Assembly (NCBI GenBank): GCA_019054805.1
Contig: JAHQIY010000011.1
Coordinates: forward strand, 687,001-751,000
Origin: Brachionus manjavacas
Lineage: Eukaryota > Rotifera > Eurotatoria > Ploima > Brachionidae
Direction: 5' to 3'
Length of the DNA: 64,000 nt
Shown: positions 35,160 through 46,770 of the stretch, one piece after another
Numbering within the stretch: position 1 is the stretch's first letter
How the letters are laid out: each line of letters starts with the position of its first letter
Translations under genes and position numbers: made by a program
The notes under the pieces: generated by a model
The model's input: the letters and a program-made list of their open reading frames with translations, nothing else
Told to the model about the DNA's origin: nothing
The model's database searches: none

Positions 35160-35930
35160 TCTATACCTCGAAATTTAAAATAAAAATATTTTATATCCCA
35201 GTCACAAAGAAAACGATGACTAAATTCATCGAAGTACATTTCATCTAAAATAATTATTGGAATTTTTTTAGAGCATCATTATTTATTTAATTGTTAAATG
35301 ATAATTTTTTTATTTTTTGAATAATTTTTAAGATAATAATAAGTAAAAATTTAATAAAAAATTTTTTTCTGTTTTTCTTTTCAGCTGATTTTATAATTTT
35401 CTTTATTTTTTTCTCATTATTTCGATATCGATTTTAGCTTGAATGGGATTTTTATGTTATGTTCTATATTAATCTAAATTTGACCAGCTTAATTAATGAG
35501 TTTCGCCTAAAAATTTGTAGAATCACAGTATATTTTATGATTTTTAATTGCTTTCTAGAATCGCTTATTTTTATTTTACTGGCCAAAAAATAAATTATTT
35601 AGTGACTAATTTTTTTTTGGGATGACAAAAAAACAACAACAAATGACTAAATCAAATGAAGAAAGAGCAAAAATAATATATTGTCCTAAAAATTATTTTA
35701 TTTCATTTGACGAAAATAATAAAAACTTATTATTATTTTTGATAAAATTTATGATTAAATAACAAAAAAATGATTAAAAACAATTCATACAAATTTATTT
35801 TTTTGGAGGTCTATCGCGAACTCTTTTAAAAGCTGTAGCACTATTTATTGGTTGTGCTAGCTATATGATTGTATTATCGGTTATGATGTTTGAAGTCCAT
35901 TGAAAAGCTGAAGTGTATAAAGGAAGTTAA
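35160..35930. other. AT-rich intergenic stretch
   Basis: No coding potential or repeat recognised. Confidence 0.6.
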
Positions 35931-35939
35931 ATTGACAAG

Positions 35940-36861
35940 ATTTTACTAATTAGTCCGCTAATTAATTAATTTTTTACATCAACTAATTAACATGCTATCA
36001 GCAAATATTATATTTTTATAAATTCTGGAGTTTTTCGAATAAAGGCTTATCCAAATAAAAACACAATTGCTTTTTGAAAAGAAATGTCTTAAATAGTTGA
36101 ATCAGATGAGTCATCGTCTACATCTATTACTGACAGAAGAACCAATGATCGGATGGCTCAAGGGGTATGCTGAAGGTTTTCCAAGAACAAACAACGGGAT
36201 AGAATTGATGAACAACACTATCAAGAAATATACAACTTTACAAGATTGTTTACCACTTTGAGACTTTGTTAGATTTATGGATCTATTAACAATAGAAACG
36301 TTGTCAAAAGATAGAAATCCAAGTTTTGAAAGGACGACGAAGTTCAACACAATACCAGAGATATCAACTCATGAATGGACACTTGGCTTCAATTGGTGGA
36401 AAACGAAAAAACGAATTGTTAAAATAAAACAGAAGAGGTAGTAACATGCATGATGGCGTCTGGGAAGAGTAATGTGAAGCTACGGAAGAAAGTTGTCGTA
36501 TTTATTTAAACACAAGCAATTGGAATTGGTTCGATGAATTCATAAAATGGAGTGACTCACATAAAATTATAGAAATCAACAATGAGTGTTGACAGTTGAG
36601 TAAATTTTCTTGTCAATATTGGAAAAAAAATTTCGTGTGCAATCATTTAATTTGTATCTCATACAATATTGAATTATTAACTTTCCCAACACTTTTTGAG
36701 AATCGAAAAAACTGCTTCAAGAGGTCGCCGTAAAAAATCTTTACCAGCTTTTGAAGAAATTCAATTGGAACTTTAAATCAAGAACTTTTTTCAATACCAA
36801 CAACTTCAACTCAGTCGGGTTCTATTGTTTTTACCGAAAAATGTTTCTGTTCTGGTCTCTA
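35940..36861 (+). pseudogene. SWIM-type MULE transposase, C-terminal half
   Basis: The frame from about 36140 encodes GWLKGYAEGFPRTNNGIELM, then a DRNPSFERTTKF and ISTHEWTLGFNWW block. After frame changes it gives a SWIM-like finger (SKFSCQYWKKNFVCNHLI, about 36600-36650) and a basic GRRKKSL tail. Same order as the copy at 56160-57632 (GFPSTNNALEATN, ISTHEYTLGHDWV). CTAATTA motifs are iterated just upstream (35946-35995). Several stops. Its last 250 bp recur inverted at 31063-31313. Confidence 0.8.
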
Positions 36862-37099
36862 TACTCACTTCTGTGGAATCTTATAAGCGCGTATTTTTAA
36901 GTATATACTGTAAATATCTTCATTTTGTGTTTTAGAAAAACGATTGATAAGAAAATGTATAAAAGAATCACATGATTAACCTTCAAGTAAAGATAAATAA
37001 AAGTAAGACATCACACCGTCTGCACTTTCCTGCTTTGTTTGTATCATAGTTTCTTAGATGATTTCCTTGTAGTCTCCATTGCGTTTTTATTGTTTAACT

Positions 37100-38000
37100 T
37101 GTGTTAATATTTTAGCATATTTTATTCATGGACTTTATTATTGATTTTGCCAATCAATTGATCGAGTCTTGCGTCAATTCTGTTGAACTTGTCTAAAGTT
37201 TTTTTTCGATGTCTAGTTCCATACCACGTGCGGATCACTATGATGCTTACTTGTATACTTATGAACACGATGTAAAGATTGGTCCACGTAGTTACCATTA
37301 AATCTAAAAAGTGTTCAAATCACGTTTTTGGAATCCAGACTATGACCTCTTCAATGAACCTCTGTATTCCGAACAAAGTCGTTGCTGTGATCGACAGGAG
37401 TTCCACTGTTTTGTTCATTTGAATGGTTATTTTTAAAGTATGCTTTAATAATTCACCGATTAAATAGAATATTATAATAAATACACGGTTTGAATTACAA
37501 TGACATCCCGTTGCAAAAAAAAAATTAAAGATTCAGTCTTTTTCTTGTTGTCTTTTCACTCGTACTTGCTACACTAAACCGATCGTCTCTTCGCTGCGTC
37601 CCTAGTCTTACTGATTTCCAACTTCGTTTTTACTTTTTGTTTAAGCGCTTTAATTTTTCATCTAATTGTGAAAAAATAGTTCTGTAAACAATACAATCTT
37701 GTACAAATTTTTTTCAAACGAATACTAAGCTCTTGAAAAACTCTGCAATTTATTGAATAATATTAATCAAATATTTTTTGATGGTGTGCAATTTACAGAA
37801 AAATACAGAGTTTTTGTAGATCTAAGTATTTGTTTGAACATATTTGTGCAAGATCGTACTGTAAGCATTTTTGCACATGTAGAAAAAAAATTTAGCGTTT
37901 TTACTTTTTGTACTGTAATTAGTGTACTAATATTTTATATTGCTGTATTGCACAACTTCTTTGATTGTTAGACGTCTTGTTACTTCGTCTTTAGTCCACA
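37100..38000 (-). other. Unclassified multi-ORF remnant with small membrane ORF
   Basis: Minus strand, GC-richer than its surroundings. An upstream frame (about 37740-37520) reads FVQDCIVYRTIFSQLDEKLK, then a basic Ser/Thr-rich C-terminus (VASTSEKTTRKRLNL, stop). About 100 nt on, a 100-codon frame starts at ATG about 37418: MNKTVELLSITATTLFGIQR, one in-frame TGA, then a hydrophobic helix (NLYIVFISIQVSIIVI), a basic patch (RTWYGTRHRKK) and a short coiled segment, ending about 37120. The two-ORF order suggests a mobile or virus-like element, but I do not recognise the family. Confidence 0.4.
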
Positions 38001-38369
38001 CAAATTCAATCGCTGCTTTAGCAACCTAAATTACACTACTATCTAAGTTTTTTCCGTCTCGTGAGTTCGTTCCGAACGTTTAAAAACATTTTTATTGGGA
38101 TACGAGTTCATAATCCAAGACCAAAACAATAACAGAAATTAAAATAATAAAAATTAGTAATTCAAAAAACTATATATTGTGCATGTGAATACAAGCTTTT
38201 AGTTGTGCTAAACAAACTTAATTTTTGAGATGTCTACAGAAAGTTGTAAAGTTGAAAAAGCAGTTATCAATAGATTATAGTTTTATAATGTTTATTTTAT
38301 TTAAACCACTGTAAAAGGATAGATATAAAATTCTAAAAGACCCCTTAAAATATAATTATTTCTATGAAC

Positions 38370-38565
38370 GTACCTGATTTCACTTACTAATTTAACAGTT
38401 TGAAGACTGTTTAAAATTTTGAAAAACTGAATCAAATCGCCTCTTCTTCTTCTCGTATCCAAAGTGGTAAGTTCTTTTCAATTCAATCTTTCTTCATACT
38501 CATGATTCTTAAAGGCTGGAATCAACTGGGGAGCTCTACGTTGTACTTTATCTAATTCTACGTTG
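38370..38565 (-). mobile_element. LINE C-terminal fragment
   Basis: The minus strand encodes KVQRRAPQLIPAF, YEERLN and LTTLDTRRRRGDLIQFFKIL, the conserved region after the RT thumb of CR1/Jockey-type LINEs. Short isolated relic. Confidence 0.78.
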
Positions 38566-38879
38566 TACTTTTTTTAAAAAATATTTTGGATTTTAAAAAT
38601 AGAATAAATATATTTAAATCTAAATTTGAAGTATCATTTTTACAAATTTGTATTCTAAAATTATTTTTCCTATATTGATATAAATTTTACAAAGAACAGT
38701 AAAAAATTAACTTTATGGCAAATTATAAAGATTGGTTAACCTTGTTAAATTAAAGTGAACAATCTTTAAAAAAAATGGGAACAGCCTTTGTTTACCTACA
38801 TTAAAGTTTTATTTCTTAAAAAAAGAAAAAAAATTTAGATTTAATTCTGATATATTGAAAATAAAGTTTTAATTCAAAA

Positions 38880-41675
38880 TAATTAACATTTTAACTAAAA
38901 ATAATGTCAGCAGAGATTCTTGCTGAAATCCGACGTAACTGGTCGATAGAAGCAAATTGGCCGGAAACCTTATCAGATAATCCTTAGATCACTGAACATG
39001 CATCGGTTATTCGGAGGCAACACGCCTGGATCAAAGGCTTCGTCGATGGTATCCTAGAATTAAAAGAGCAGAACGAAGCGCTAAAGAAAGAAATGGGCGA
39101 GATGAAAAAAAGTAGCAAAGAGGTAACAAAAGACTGGGTTAATATAGTTGCGGGTAATGCCCAGAAGAATGACAAGGCCGCCGCGATGATTCCAACTGTG
39201 GCTACAGAGCTTAGGAAGAAGGAGGAAAGAGCTCAGAACATTATAGCTGCAATCCCAGTGAGCATGTTCAAGGAGAATGAAGAGATGATTCTGGCAAAAA
39301 AACTGGCCTTAACAATTGGAGTACCAGAGGCTAGAGTAAAGAAAGCAAGATGTATCACTAAAAAAACGCCAGTTCGGGCAGTGGAGCCACGGGATCCAAA
39401 ATCGAGCGAGACGTATTCGTCATTGAAATGGACAGTGTCAGTTCCAAGTTGGACATGCTTGCCAATAGCAAAAAACTATGAAATTCTGAGGAATTAAAAG
39501 GAGTCTATATTAATGAATGTCTTACGCCGAGCGAGAGAATCGCCCATTAAAAACTCAGGGAAGAGCGGGCTTGGAGAAACAATGAACTAATTGCAACAGC
39601 AACAATTAATTGGTGAATAGTTAAGGTAAAAGAGTGCGACGACATCAAGAAGAGGTTCTGGAGAATCAGAAATGGTGAGCTTAGGCTAATTGTTTCAGTC
39701 CCAGATAACCTCTAGTAGTCCCAGATAACTCTCGGCGCTGTAAGATTCGACCATTGACTCATTTGGTCAAAAAATGCCTTTATCAAGGTTCCAGCACTTG
39801 TCAAAACAAAAACACCTAGATCCTTGGCAAACTCTACGATGAATGATGTTTCGCTCGTCTATTTTAATGATACACGGGGTCCAGTTGAAATAGTTTGATA
39901 GGCTCCAGAACACTTTTCGCCGATATATGAAACATTTATGTACCAAAACCAAAAAACTGATGAATTGAACTACAGCTCAGCGCTCTCATCGCAATCTTCG
40001 CCTTCGTCTTCATCCTCGTCGTCACTATCCTCCTTCAACAGCTTATCTTCGCAAATGTCTTGTCTCAAACCAGAATCAAGTTATGTAGATGGTATCAGAT
40101 TTTGGTACACGAATGCATGCAGTCTAAATAACAAAATGAACTCACTTGAGTTAATAGCAGCTAGTTCGTCTCCAAGCATTATCGGCATCACCGAGACCTG
40201 GTTTGATCAGAGCTCAGTTGCCTAGCTTGATGGTTATCAGTTACTGAGAAAAGACCGCAACGGTGACAAGAAAGGTGGAGGAGTATGGTTATACGTTAAG
40301 TCGTGCTATGAAGTCTACAGGACGTCGGAGGTAAGTTTTCTTATACTTTTTTGGGAGCAGATATGGGTAGCTATCAAGATAGAGTATGAAAAACCACTAC
40401 TTATTGGCTGCATGTACAGGCCTCCACCGCAAAACGTCACCAATTGTCCGTGCGATTCAGATATTGCCATATCGGCCTCACTTGAATCTACCTCAAACTT
40501 GCTAAGAAGCGGAAAGTATTCTGGCATCATTCCTATTGGCGACTTCATTTTGCCGCATGTCGAGTAGAATGAAGACGGCGCACCAATTCTCATTAGTTGT
40601 GCCTTGTTGGTAATGCAATTAGCAACTCAAGTCTCGTGCAGATGGTTAAAAAAGAGATGTTCTTTTCTTACGAACATCCGTCTTGTCTGTTGGATCTTGT
40701 GCTGGTTAGCGATCCAAACCGTGTGACGGATGTTAAGAGAGGCCCTCCTCTAGACGAAAATTCTTCTAGATACCACTGTAGCTTGAACTTCCAACTTCAC
40801 TCCAGAGCTGCGCGGTTGCAAGCCTTCGACAATGAGTGAGTATTTTAGAAATTACAATGGCAAGGAGCAGTACAGAAAGGGTCGCTGCGAAATTTTTATT
40901 AGAATTTTCTAGGCATCTTCGGCGATGCCGCGCAGTTTTTCGTCAAAAGGCGACGAAAGAAGCCTCTCAACGCAACACCATGGTGGAATTACGAAGTTGC
41001 TTCACTCGTTCGCCAGAAGAGACGTTCCTTTATCCGCAAGCGTATCGACAGTCGCAATCAGCAGCTGGGAAGCAAGCACAAAGATTTATGCAAGAGAGTA
41101 AGCACGTGATAAAAAAAAGCATTATCGAATACGAGATGAAGCTAGTTCAGGCGGCAAAAATAAATTCAAAGCTAATTTATTCCTACATGAACCGGCACTA
41201 CTCGTCAAGAGAAAGCATAGCAGCTTTGGCGTTCATCAATAACAAAATCGTCACAGTCAAAGTGAGCATCTGCGAAATACTGAATGCTTTCTTCTTCTCG
41301 GTATTTGAGCCGCCTCCCTCGAGAGAAGTCGTTGTCAGTGCGGAAGCTAGTTTTAAAGTAAGAGCAAGAGCCGATCCATGTTTTACAATTGAGGATGTCG
41401 TAACTCCGGAGAAGGTTTTGGCGAAACTCAAAAACTTAGCAGTAATAAGTCAGCTGGAGTCGACCAGATAGGCACACACCCACTTAAGATGTGTGCTGAG
41501 TCGCTTGCTTCGCCTCTCTCGTACATGTTCGAGCAGTCCTTGATGTTGTCAAAACTACCTAATGAATGAAAAATTGCTAATGTATCGCCAATTCATAAAA
41601 AGGGCAGTAGAACGAAGGCAAGTAACTACCGTCCAGTCTCTGGTTACAAAAATACATAAACTCTACACACGAATG
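38880..41675 (+). mobile_element. LINE-A: ORF1, endonuclease and start of RT
   Basis: Markedly richer in GC than its surroundings. ORF1 begins at ATG 38904 (MSAEILAEIRRNWSIEANWP, one TAG) and continues with a coiled-coil-like segment (ILELKEQNEALKKEMGEMKK) to about 39715, ending in VYINECLTPSERIAH and RFWRIRNGELRLIVSV blocks. ORF2 starts near 39938 with a Ser-rich leader, then endonuclease motifs YTNACSLNNKM, IIGITETWFD (about 40180) and LLIGCMYRPPPQN (about 40400). The RT linker follows, and the RT stops at block 2 (SNYRPVS, about 41625). The sequence then switches abruptly to another LINE. Many frameshifts. Confidence 0.85.
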
Positions 41676-41689
41676 ATAAATTAAAAAAA

Positions 41690-42062
41690 AAACTCATGCT
41701 CTAAAAAACTCATTTCGGCTTTTGGTCTTGAAAAAATGGAACAGAAGCTGATGAAAGAAAAATTACGATTCCTTAAAAGACTTACTAATAATGATTTAAC
41801 GAAAAAAATTTTGGAAGTCCTAGAAAAATGGGAAAGTGCGACTAAAAAATTAAGTAATAAATCAAGCTTAAAGAAGATAGCTGAGTATGTAGAATGTGAT
41901 GAGCTTAATTTTGATGTCCTAATACCACTGCTTAACTTAAAATTGAAAAAAATTTCGAAAAAAAGTAACAATGGTATAAGTGATTCAAAAAGAACATGCC
42001 TAGAAAATATTGAAAATGAAATTTACAGAAAAATCCAACAAGAACTAACGAAATCCTACTAA
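41690..42062 (+). mobile_element. 3'-terminal coding fragment of LINE-C family
   Basis: Encodes MEQKLMKEKLRFLKRLTNN through IENEIYRKIQQELTKSY. It is homologous along its length to 54130-54462 (MENKLLKEKLAFIKGVLNN ... IENDVYRKMLVRITKSF), the C-terminus of LINE-C. This uninterrupted frame (108 codons from 41736) is better preserved than the copy in LINE-C. Confidence 0.75.
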
Positions 42063-43978
42063 TTTAGTTTACCCAATTACCATTTTAGATCTCTAGCCCA
42101 AGACAAAGACGAGCTCAATGAACATATTACTCAAAAGATCCTAAATGTAGCTCACAAAAGAGTCCCTTATCAAACACAAAAAATTTTCAAATCAAGTTTG
42201 CCAAAGAACATAATAATATTGATTAAAGAACGAAGAAAAACTAGGAGAAATTTCCAAAAAACTCGCTGTCAAATACTGAAAATAAAATTAATCAGCTTAC
42301 TTCAGAGCTTCGTATTAGACTCAAGAAATTTTGGAACCAAAATTGGCTCCAGTTCATTAATAAAATGGGCAAAATACCCTGTCAAGCAGGCTATTTTGGA
42401 AGAAAATTAATAAATTTAGAAATAAAAAAGGGTCAGGATTAATACCTGCGTTAATCTTGAATAACACAGAACACAAAACCAATAGAGAAAAAGGGAAAAT
42501 TTTCGGAGATTTCTTGGCCTCTACCTTTAGCCCTAACGCTGACTTAACTAACCCGAATAAAGACCGTGAAGAAAATGATTTAATTAACAATTTCTTGTTT
42601 AAAAATGACCGAGACCAATCTTATGAACCAATAAAGATGACAGAACTAATTTTAGCACTAAAAAAACTTCGCGAAGAAGCTGCTGAAGGTCCTGACCAAA
42701 TTCATAACATAATGCTAAAAATCTGCCTCAAAATACTTTGAACGAAATTACGTTCCTTTTTAACACAAGTCTAGAACAATGTAGAGCTCCTAGTGCTTGG
42801 AAAACATACATAACAATGATCCCAAAGAAATCATCTCCAACACAAGACCCATTAAATTATCGACCTATCAGTATCACAAGGTGCCTTGGGAAGTTACTTG
42901 AACGAGAGATCAATATGATATGTTAGTGAAGAATATCAAATAACTGCGGTAGTCCTTCAAGGTTCAGTAATTAGTCCTCTTCTGTTCAGTATTTTTATAA
43001 ATAATGTTCCAAAACGGAACAAAACAAATAACGACTATTCTTTACTTTTTGCAGACGATCTGGTTACATTTTTTATTTTTAAATAAGAAGGGCAACATTG
43101 AAGACAAGATTAATAAATACCTCAAAGAATTAAAAGAATGGCTTTACAGATGGAAAATGAAAATTTCAGTTGAAAAGTCTTGTTATATGGTATTTTCAAA
43201 ATATACAAAAAAAAATCACCTTAACCTCGAAATTAATAGGAATAAACTCGATAATCAGAAAGAAGTAAAATTTCTCTGCGTTAAGTTTCACTCAGGTTTA
43301 ACCTTTTCTCCGATGGTAGAGGAAATAAAAGAACGTTGTAGTTCAAGGCTTAACTTAATAAAAATCCTTTCAAATAAATAATGGGGTCTTATTTCTAAAA
43401 CACTCGGTAACCTCTATAAATCCTTAATTGGGTCTATTTTAGACTATTCTTTCCCTTGCCTAAATTCTTTTTCTGAAACAAACATTAAAAGACTACAAGT
43501 AATTCAAAACTCAGCTGTTCGATCCATTCTTATACTTAAATTTGATACTACCTCTAACATCTCACATCACGAGGCTTTTAACAAATTAAGACTTCTAACA
43601 GTCTCGAATCGGCTTTTTCAGTTGAGTGAGAGGTATGTAAGGGCTGGACTGAGTCATGTCTCATTGGTAATCAGAATGGTAAATGAATAGCGAGAAGGTT
43701 TCGAATCTCGTTTCATCGATTACTCAACTCCTTTGTGTAATTGCTATCTTGAAATTCCTTCTTTTGTTCTTTAACTGTCCAATTTTTAAATTCCTTAAAC
43801 TACCTCATGTACCTTTATTCATTTAAACTTTCCTATTCTATCAATTTTTTATTTATCTATTTCAAAACTTATTTTAACCAAACTTTTAATTTTATATTAT
43901 TTCCCTTTTTTTTTCTTTTTTTTTTTTATCTGAAGCAGCAAATGCTCGATACAGATATACAAATAAATAAGGACGGGT
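42063..43978 (+). mobile_element. LINE-B: RT and C-terminal part
   Basis: 5'-truncated element. Linker: AQDKDELNEHITQKILNVAH, FGDFLASTFSPNADLTNP. RT: ILALKKLREEAAEGPDQIHN, PLNYRPISITRCLGKLLERE, QGSVISPLLFSIFINNVP (about 42960), LLFADDLVTF (about 43040, catalytic), WLYRWKMKISVEKSCYMVFS. C-terminal: LGNLYKSLIGSILDYSFPCL and RLQVIQNSAVRSIL. It ends in an AAATAAATAAGG-type tail near 43978. Frame changes are numerous, but all RT blocks are legible except a deletion between blocks 2 and 4. Confidence 0.88.
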
Positions 43979-43984
43979 ATTAAT

Positions 43985-46212
43985 TGAGCAGTAGATAATC
44001 TTAAACGGATATTTAATTATATGAACAGAAAATAAATAATTAATATGACCCAAAAAATAGTTATATTTGTGGGAATAAAAAATAAAAGCGGTAGTAAAAA
44101 TAAATTTTATTGAACAGAAAAAGTATTTTTTATTGAACAGAAAAGTATTTTTTATTAAAAGAAAAAGTTTTTAAATCAAGTAACATTTAAAAAAAAAATA
44201 AGTGTAAGATGTAGAAGTAATATTAATTTTTGCGAGGTCTACCACGTACTCTTTTAGCTTTAAGAATTAAATCACTTACCTGATTTTCGCCTATTTTAGG
44301 CTTTTTATTACTGATTTCATTTTCAGTAACTTCAGTCTGTTTTCGTTTGCGAGCAGGCTTAGCGGTTGGTTTACTCGTTGCTGGAGTACTTGTTGTTGCT
44401 TGTGTTTCATTGCTGCAATTTCAATTATATGTTTGCACATGTTTCTTTTTAAAAATGCTGGACAATTTCATTGACTTTTCTTCCAATTATCAGAGTTTAA
44501 TGTCATTTTCCACATGGAAAACAGAATTGAATGATAATGATCAAATGATTCGAGATTCGATTGTAGATTTGAATTGGATTCATTGTATTTTTTTATCATT
44601 TGATTCGTTACTGGATGTTGAGAAGGGCCTGATTTAAAGAAACAACTTGTAAAGCCATTTTTAGCTGAAGTTATGACATTATCTTTGCGTTATAACCAAT
44701 CAAATGCAGTGCGATATTGTTCAGTTGTCATTGTTGGTTCATTTAAAAAAAAATTTTCATTAACCGTGTCTAGATCACGTTCTAATGACCATGATTCTAT
44801 CAACCCAAACATTTTTTCCATAAAAAAATTTAGCGGCAAACACCTTCTCAATCAAATAACGTTTTTTGAACAAGGTGTTTGCAACCTTAAACATGAATGA
44901 TGAAACTTGTAAAACACCAATATCTGCAAGCATAGTTTGTTGAAGCTTGAAATCACCTAATATTGATATCTTTTGATCAACTGCTTTTCGCATGTGAAAC
45001 CAACACATGTCTCTTTTGAATGAGTACCTGGCAAAGTTAATCTCCTCCTCTATTACATCATTCTCATTCTCGTTATCCAACATATGTTCCTTGTAGAATG
45101 TACTGATGAACTCATTGTTTTTGGCACCAGCAGCATCAGCCAATAAATTTATTTGTTTTAAAGGTTCCAACTTTAATTAACGCAATCCAATTTGTACTGA
45201 ATTGAAAACAAAATTATAATCTTCTGAGTTTTCAGTTGTACATATCGCAACCTCTAAAGGATGAAATTTGTGATCACTATCACTTGTACAAATTATTAAT
45301 ACTGGGAAGTTATGCCAGTTGAGTTTATAAGTTGAATCGGCTTGTATTGTTGCTGTGTGATTGGCTATTGATAATAATCTTTTTGAACTCACAAAAAACC
45401 TAATTGATTTATCAGACATTGAAATTCTATTGTCAGGTTCATTGGGATAATATTGTACATCATCATTATCATCAACTTGAATATTATAAGATACGACATA
45501 CGCATCATTATTATCATGCGCTTCATGTGGAATATTCTTGTGTTCATCACACCATTCAAGTACATCAGCAAATGTGATATTATTTGATCCTCTTGATTTT
45601 GCACCTAAATAATTTTTCAATTAGGCTTTTGTTGGTACAATAATATCTTCATTTTGACGTTTGTCCTTTTCAAGGTTTGCAAGGGTTTTGATTGGATGGT
45701 GAATGCCTAATTCCAAATACCTTTCAATAAGTTTTTTAGTCTCGTCAACTATGCCACGCTTGATAACACCTTCATTTATCTTGTCATGTGTGTGATTGCC
45801 GCTTTCAAATCTTGTAGCTTTAAGATTATCAGCATTGAATAAAAGCATAAGTTTTGCATCGCATTGTGGACCACGACGTTTTACTAAATTTCAGCGATAT
45901 ATAATTTTGTCCCCATCATTTGTGCTATAGGTATCTTCTTTTGATCATTTTGTTTCATTTTTTAACCACAAATAATTCAATAATAATTCAATTTACTGAT
46001 CAAGATTCATTTTATTGGGTTTAATAATTCAATTAACTGATAAAAATACATTTTATTGGGTTCAATTAAGTATAGTTTCTGTTCATTTCATTCTTTTAGC
46101 GGATAACTTAAGGTTATTATATCTTTTATTTTTTATTCCTGCACATTTATTAATTTTACTGCTTTTTAAAAAATTTTTTATGGGTAAAATAATTTTATTT
46201 ACTGCTCAAATA
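43985..46212 (-). mobile_element. SWIM-type MULE, near full length
   Basis: Ends share TTGAGCAGTARATAA in inverted orientation (43985 and about 46210). The transposase frame runs 45900 to 44775 in one register: zinc-finger-like NLVKRRGPQCDAKLML, FESGNHTHDK, catalytic MULE core TIQADSTYKLNWHNFPVLII (about 45350-45300), HPLEVAICTTENSEDYNFVF, INLLADAAGAKN and RDMCWFHMRKAV. After a frameshift come SWIM remnants (NCPAFLKRNMCKHIIEIA, about 44470-44410) and an RGRPRKN tail (about 44235). Stops include TGA at two conserved Cys positions. Iterated TGAACAGAAA-like motifs line both ends. Non-functional now. Confidence 0.85.
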
Positions 46213-46237
46213 ATCTTAGCTCAATGAATAAATAAAA

Positions 46238-46770
46238 AATGTCCACTAAAATTAAAAGAAAACATTTGTCATTAGACGAAAAACTTGAAATTTCGAATGA
46301 TTTTAATAAAAATAATCTCACTGTTACTGAACTTTTGAAAAAATATAATAGACCTCAGAGTACTGTTTCTTCTATTCTTAAGGCAGAGAATCAAGAAAAG
46401 ATAAAATGATAACATGTTGAGCCAATAGAAAACGCATTGAAAATTTCAAAAAAAGAAGCAATGGACTGAATAGATAAACTACGATTGTATTTTGCCCAAA
46501 AGAACGAAGACTGTTCTTTATTCATTGATCAGTTGTCTAAAATGGATCAATTTTGTAGCGTCGATCATTCTTAAAGTAAAATTGATAAAAATTTTTCTTT
46601 TTAATCTATTTTTTATTTTTAAATAAACAATAATTCCTTAAAAAAAATTTTTTTTCAATTTTTTTCTTCCCATCCTTTAACATGCAAATTTGATTAATAC
46701 GATATTGGTTAATACAATGTCCATTTTTTCCGCTCAAAAACATCGTATTATCCAGACTCGGCTGTAATTT
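46238..46770 (+). mobile_element. Tigger/pogo remnant, internally deleted
   Basis: The N-terminal CENP-B/Psq-type HTH MSTKIKRKHLSLDEKLEISN and TVTELLKKYNRPQSTVSSIL is joined after stops to a C-terminal tail (ALKISKKEAMD, IDKLRLYFAQKNEDC), so the catalytic core is deleted. The right terminus, read inward, is CAGCCGAGTCTGGATAATAC, matching the Tigger-type inverted repeat, ending at about 46769. The left terminus is missing where the MULE abuts. Confidence 0.8.

Noticed and set aside
41198..41431. Minus-strand ORF
   Set aside because: Shadow of the LINE-A RT linker.
43640..43745. tRNA-like region with GGTTTCGAATC
   Set aside because: The T-arm does not pair correctly and no acceptor stem exists; it lies in the LINE-B C-terminal region.
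44347..44900. Plus-strand ORFs at 44347-44637 and 44673-44900
   Set aside because: Antisense to the MULE transposase C-terminal region.
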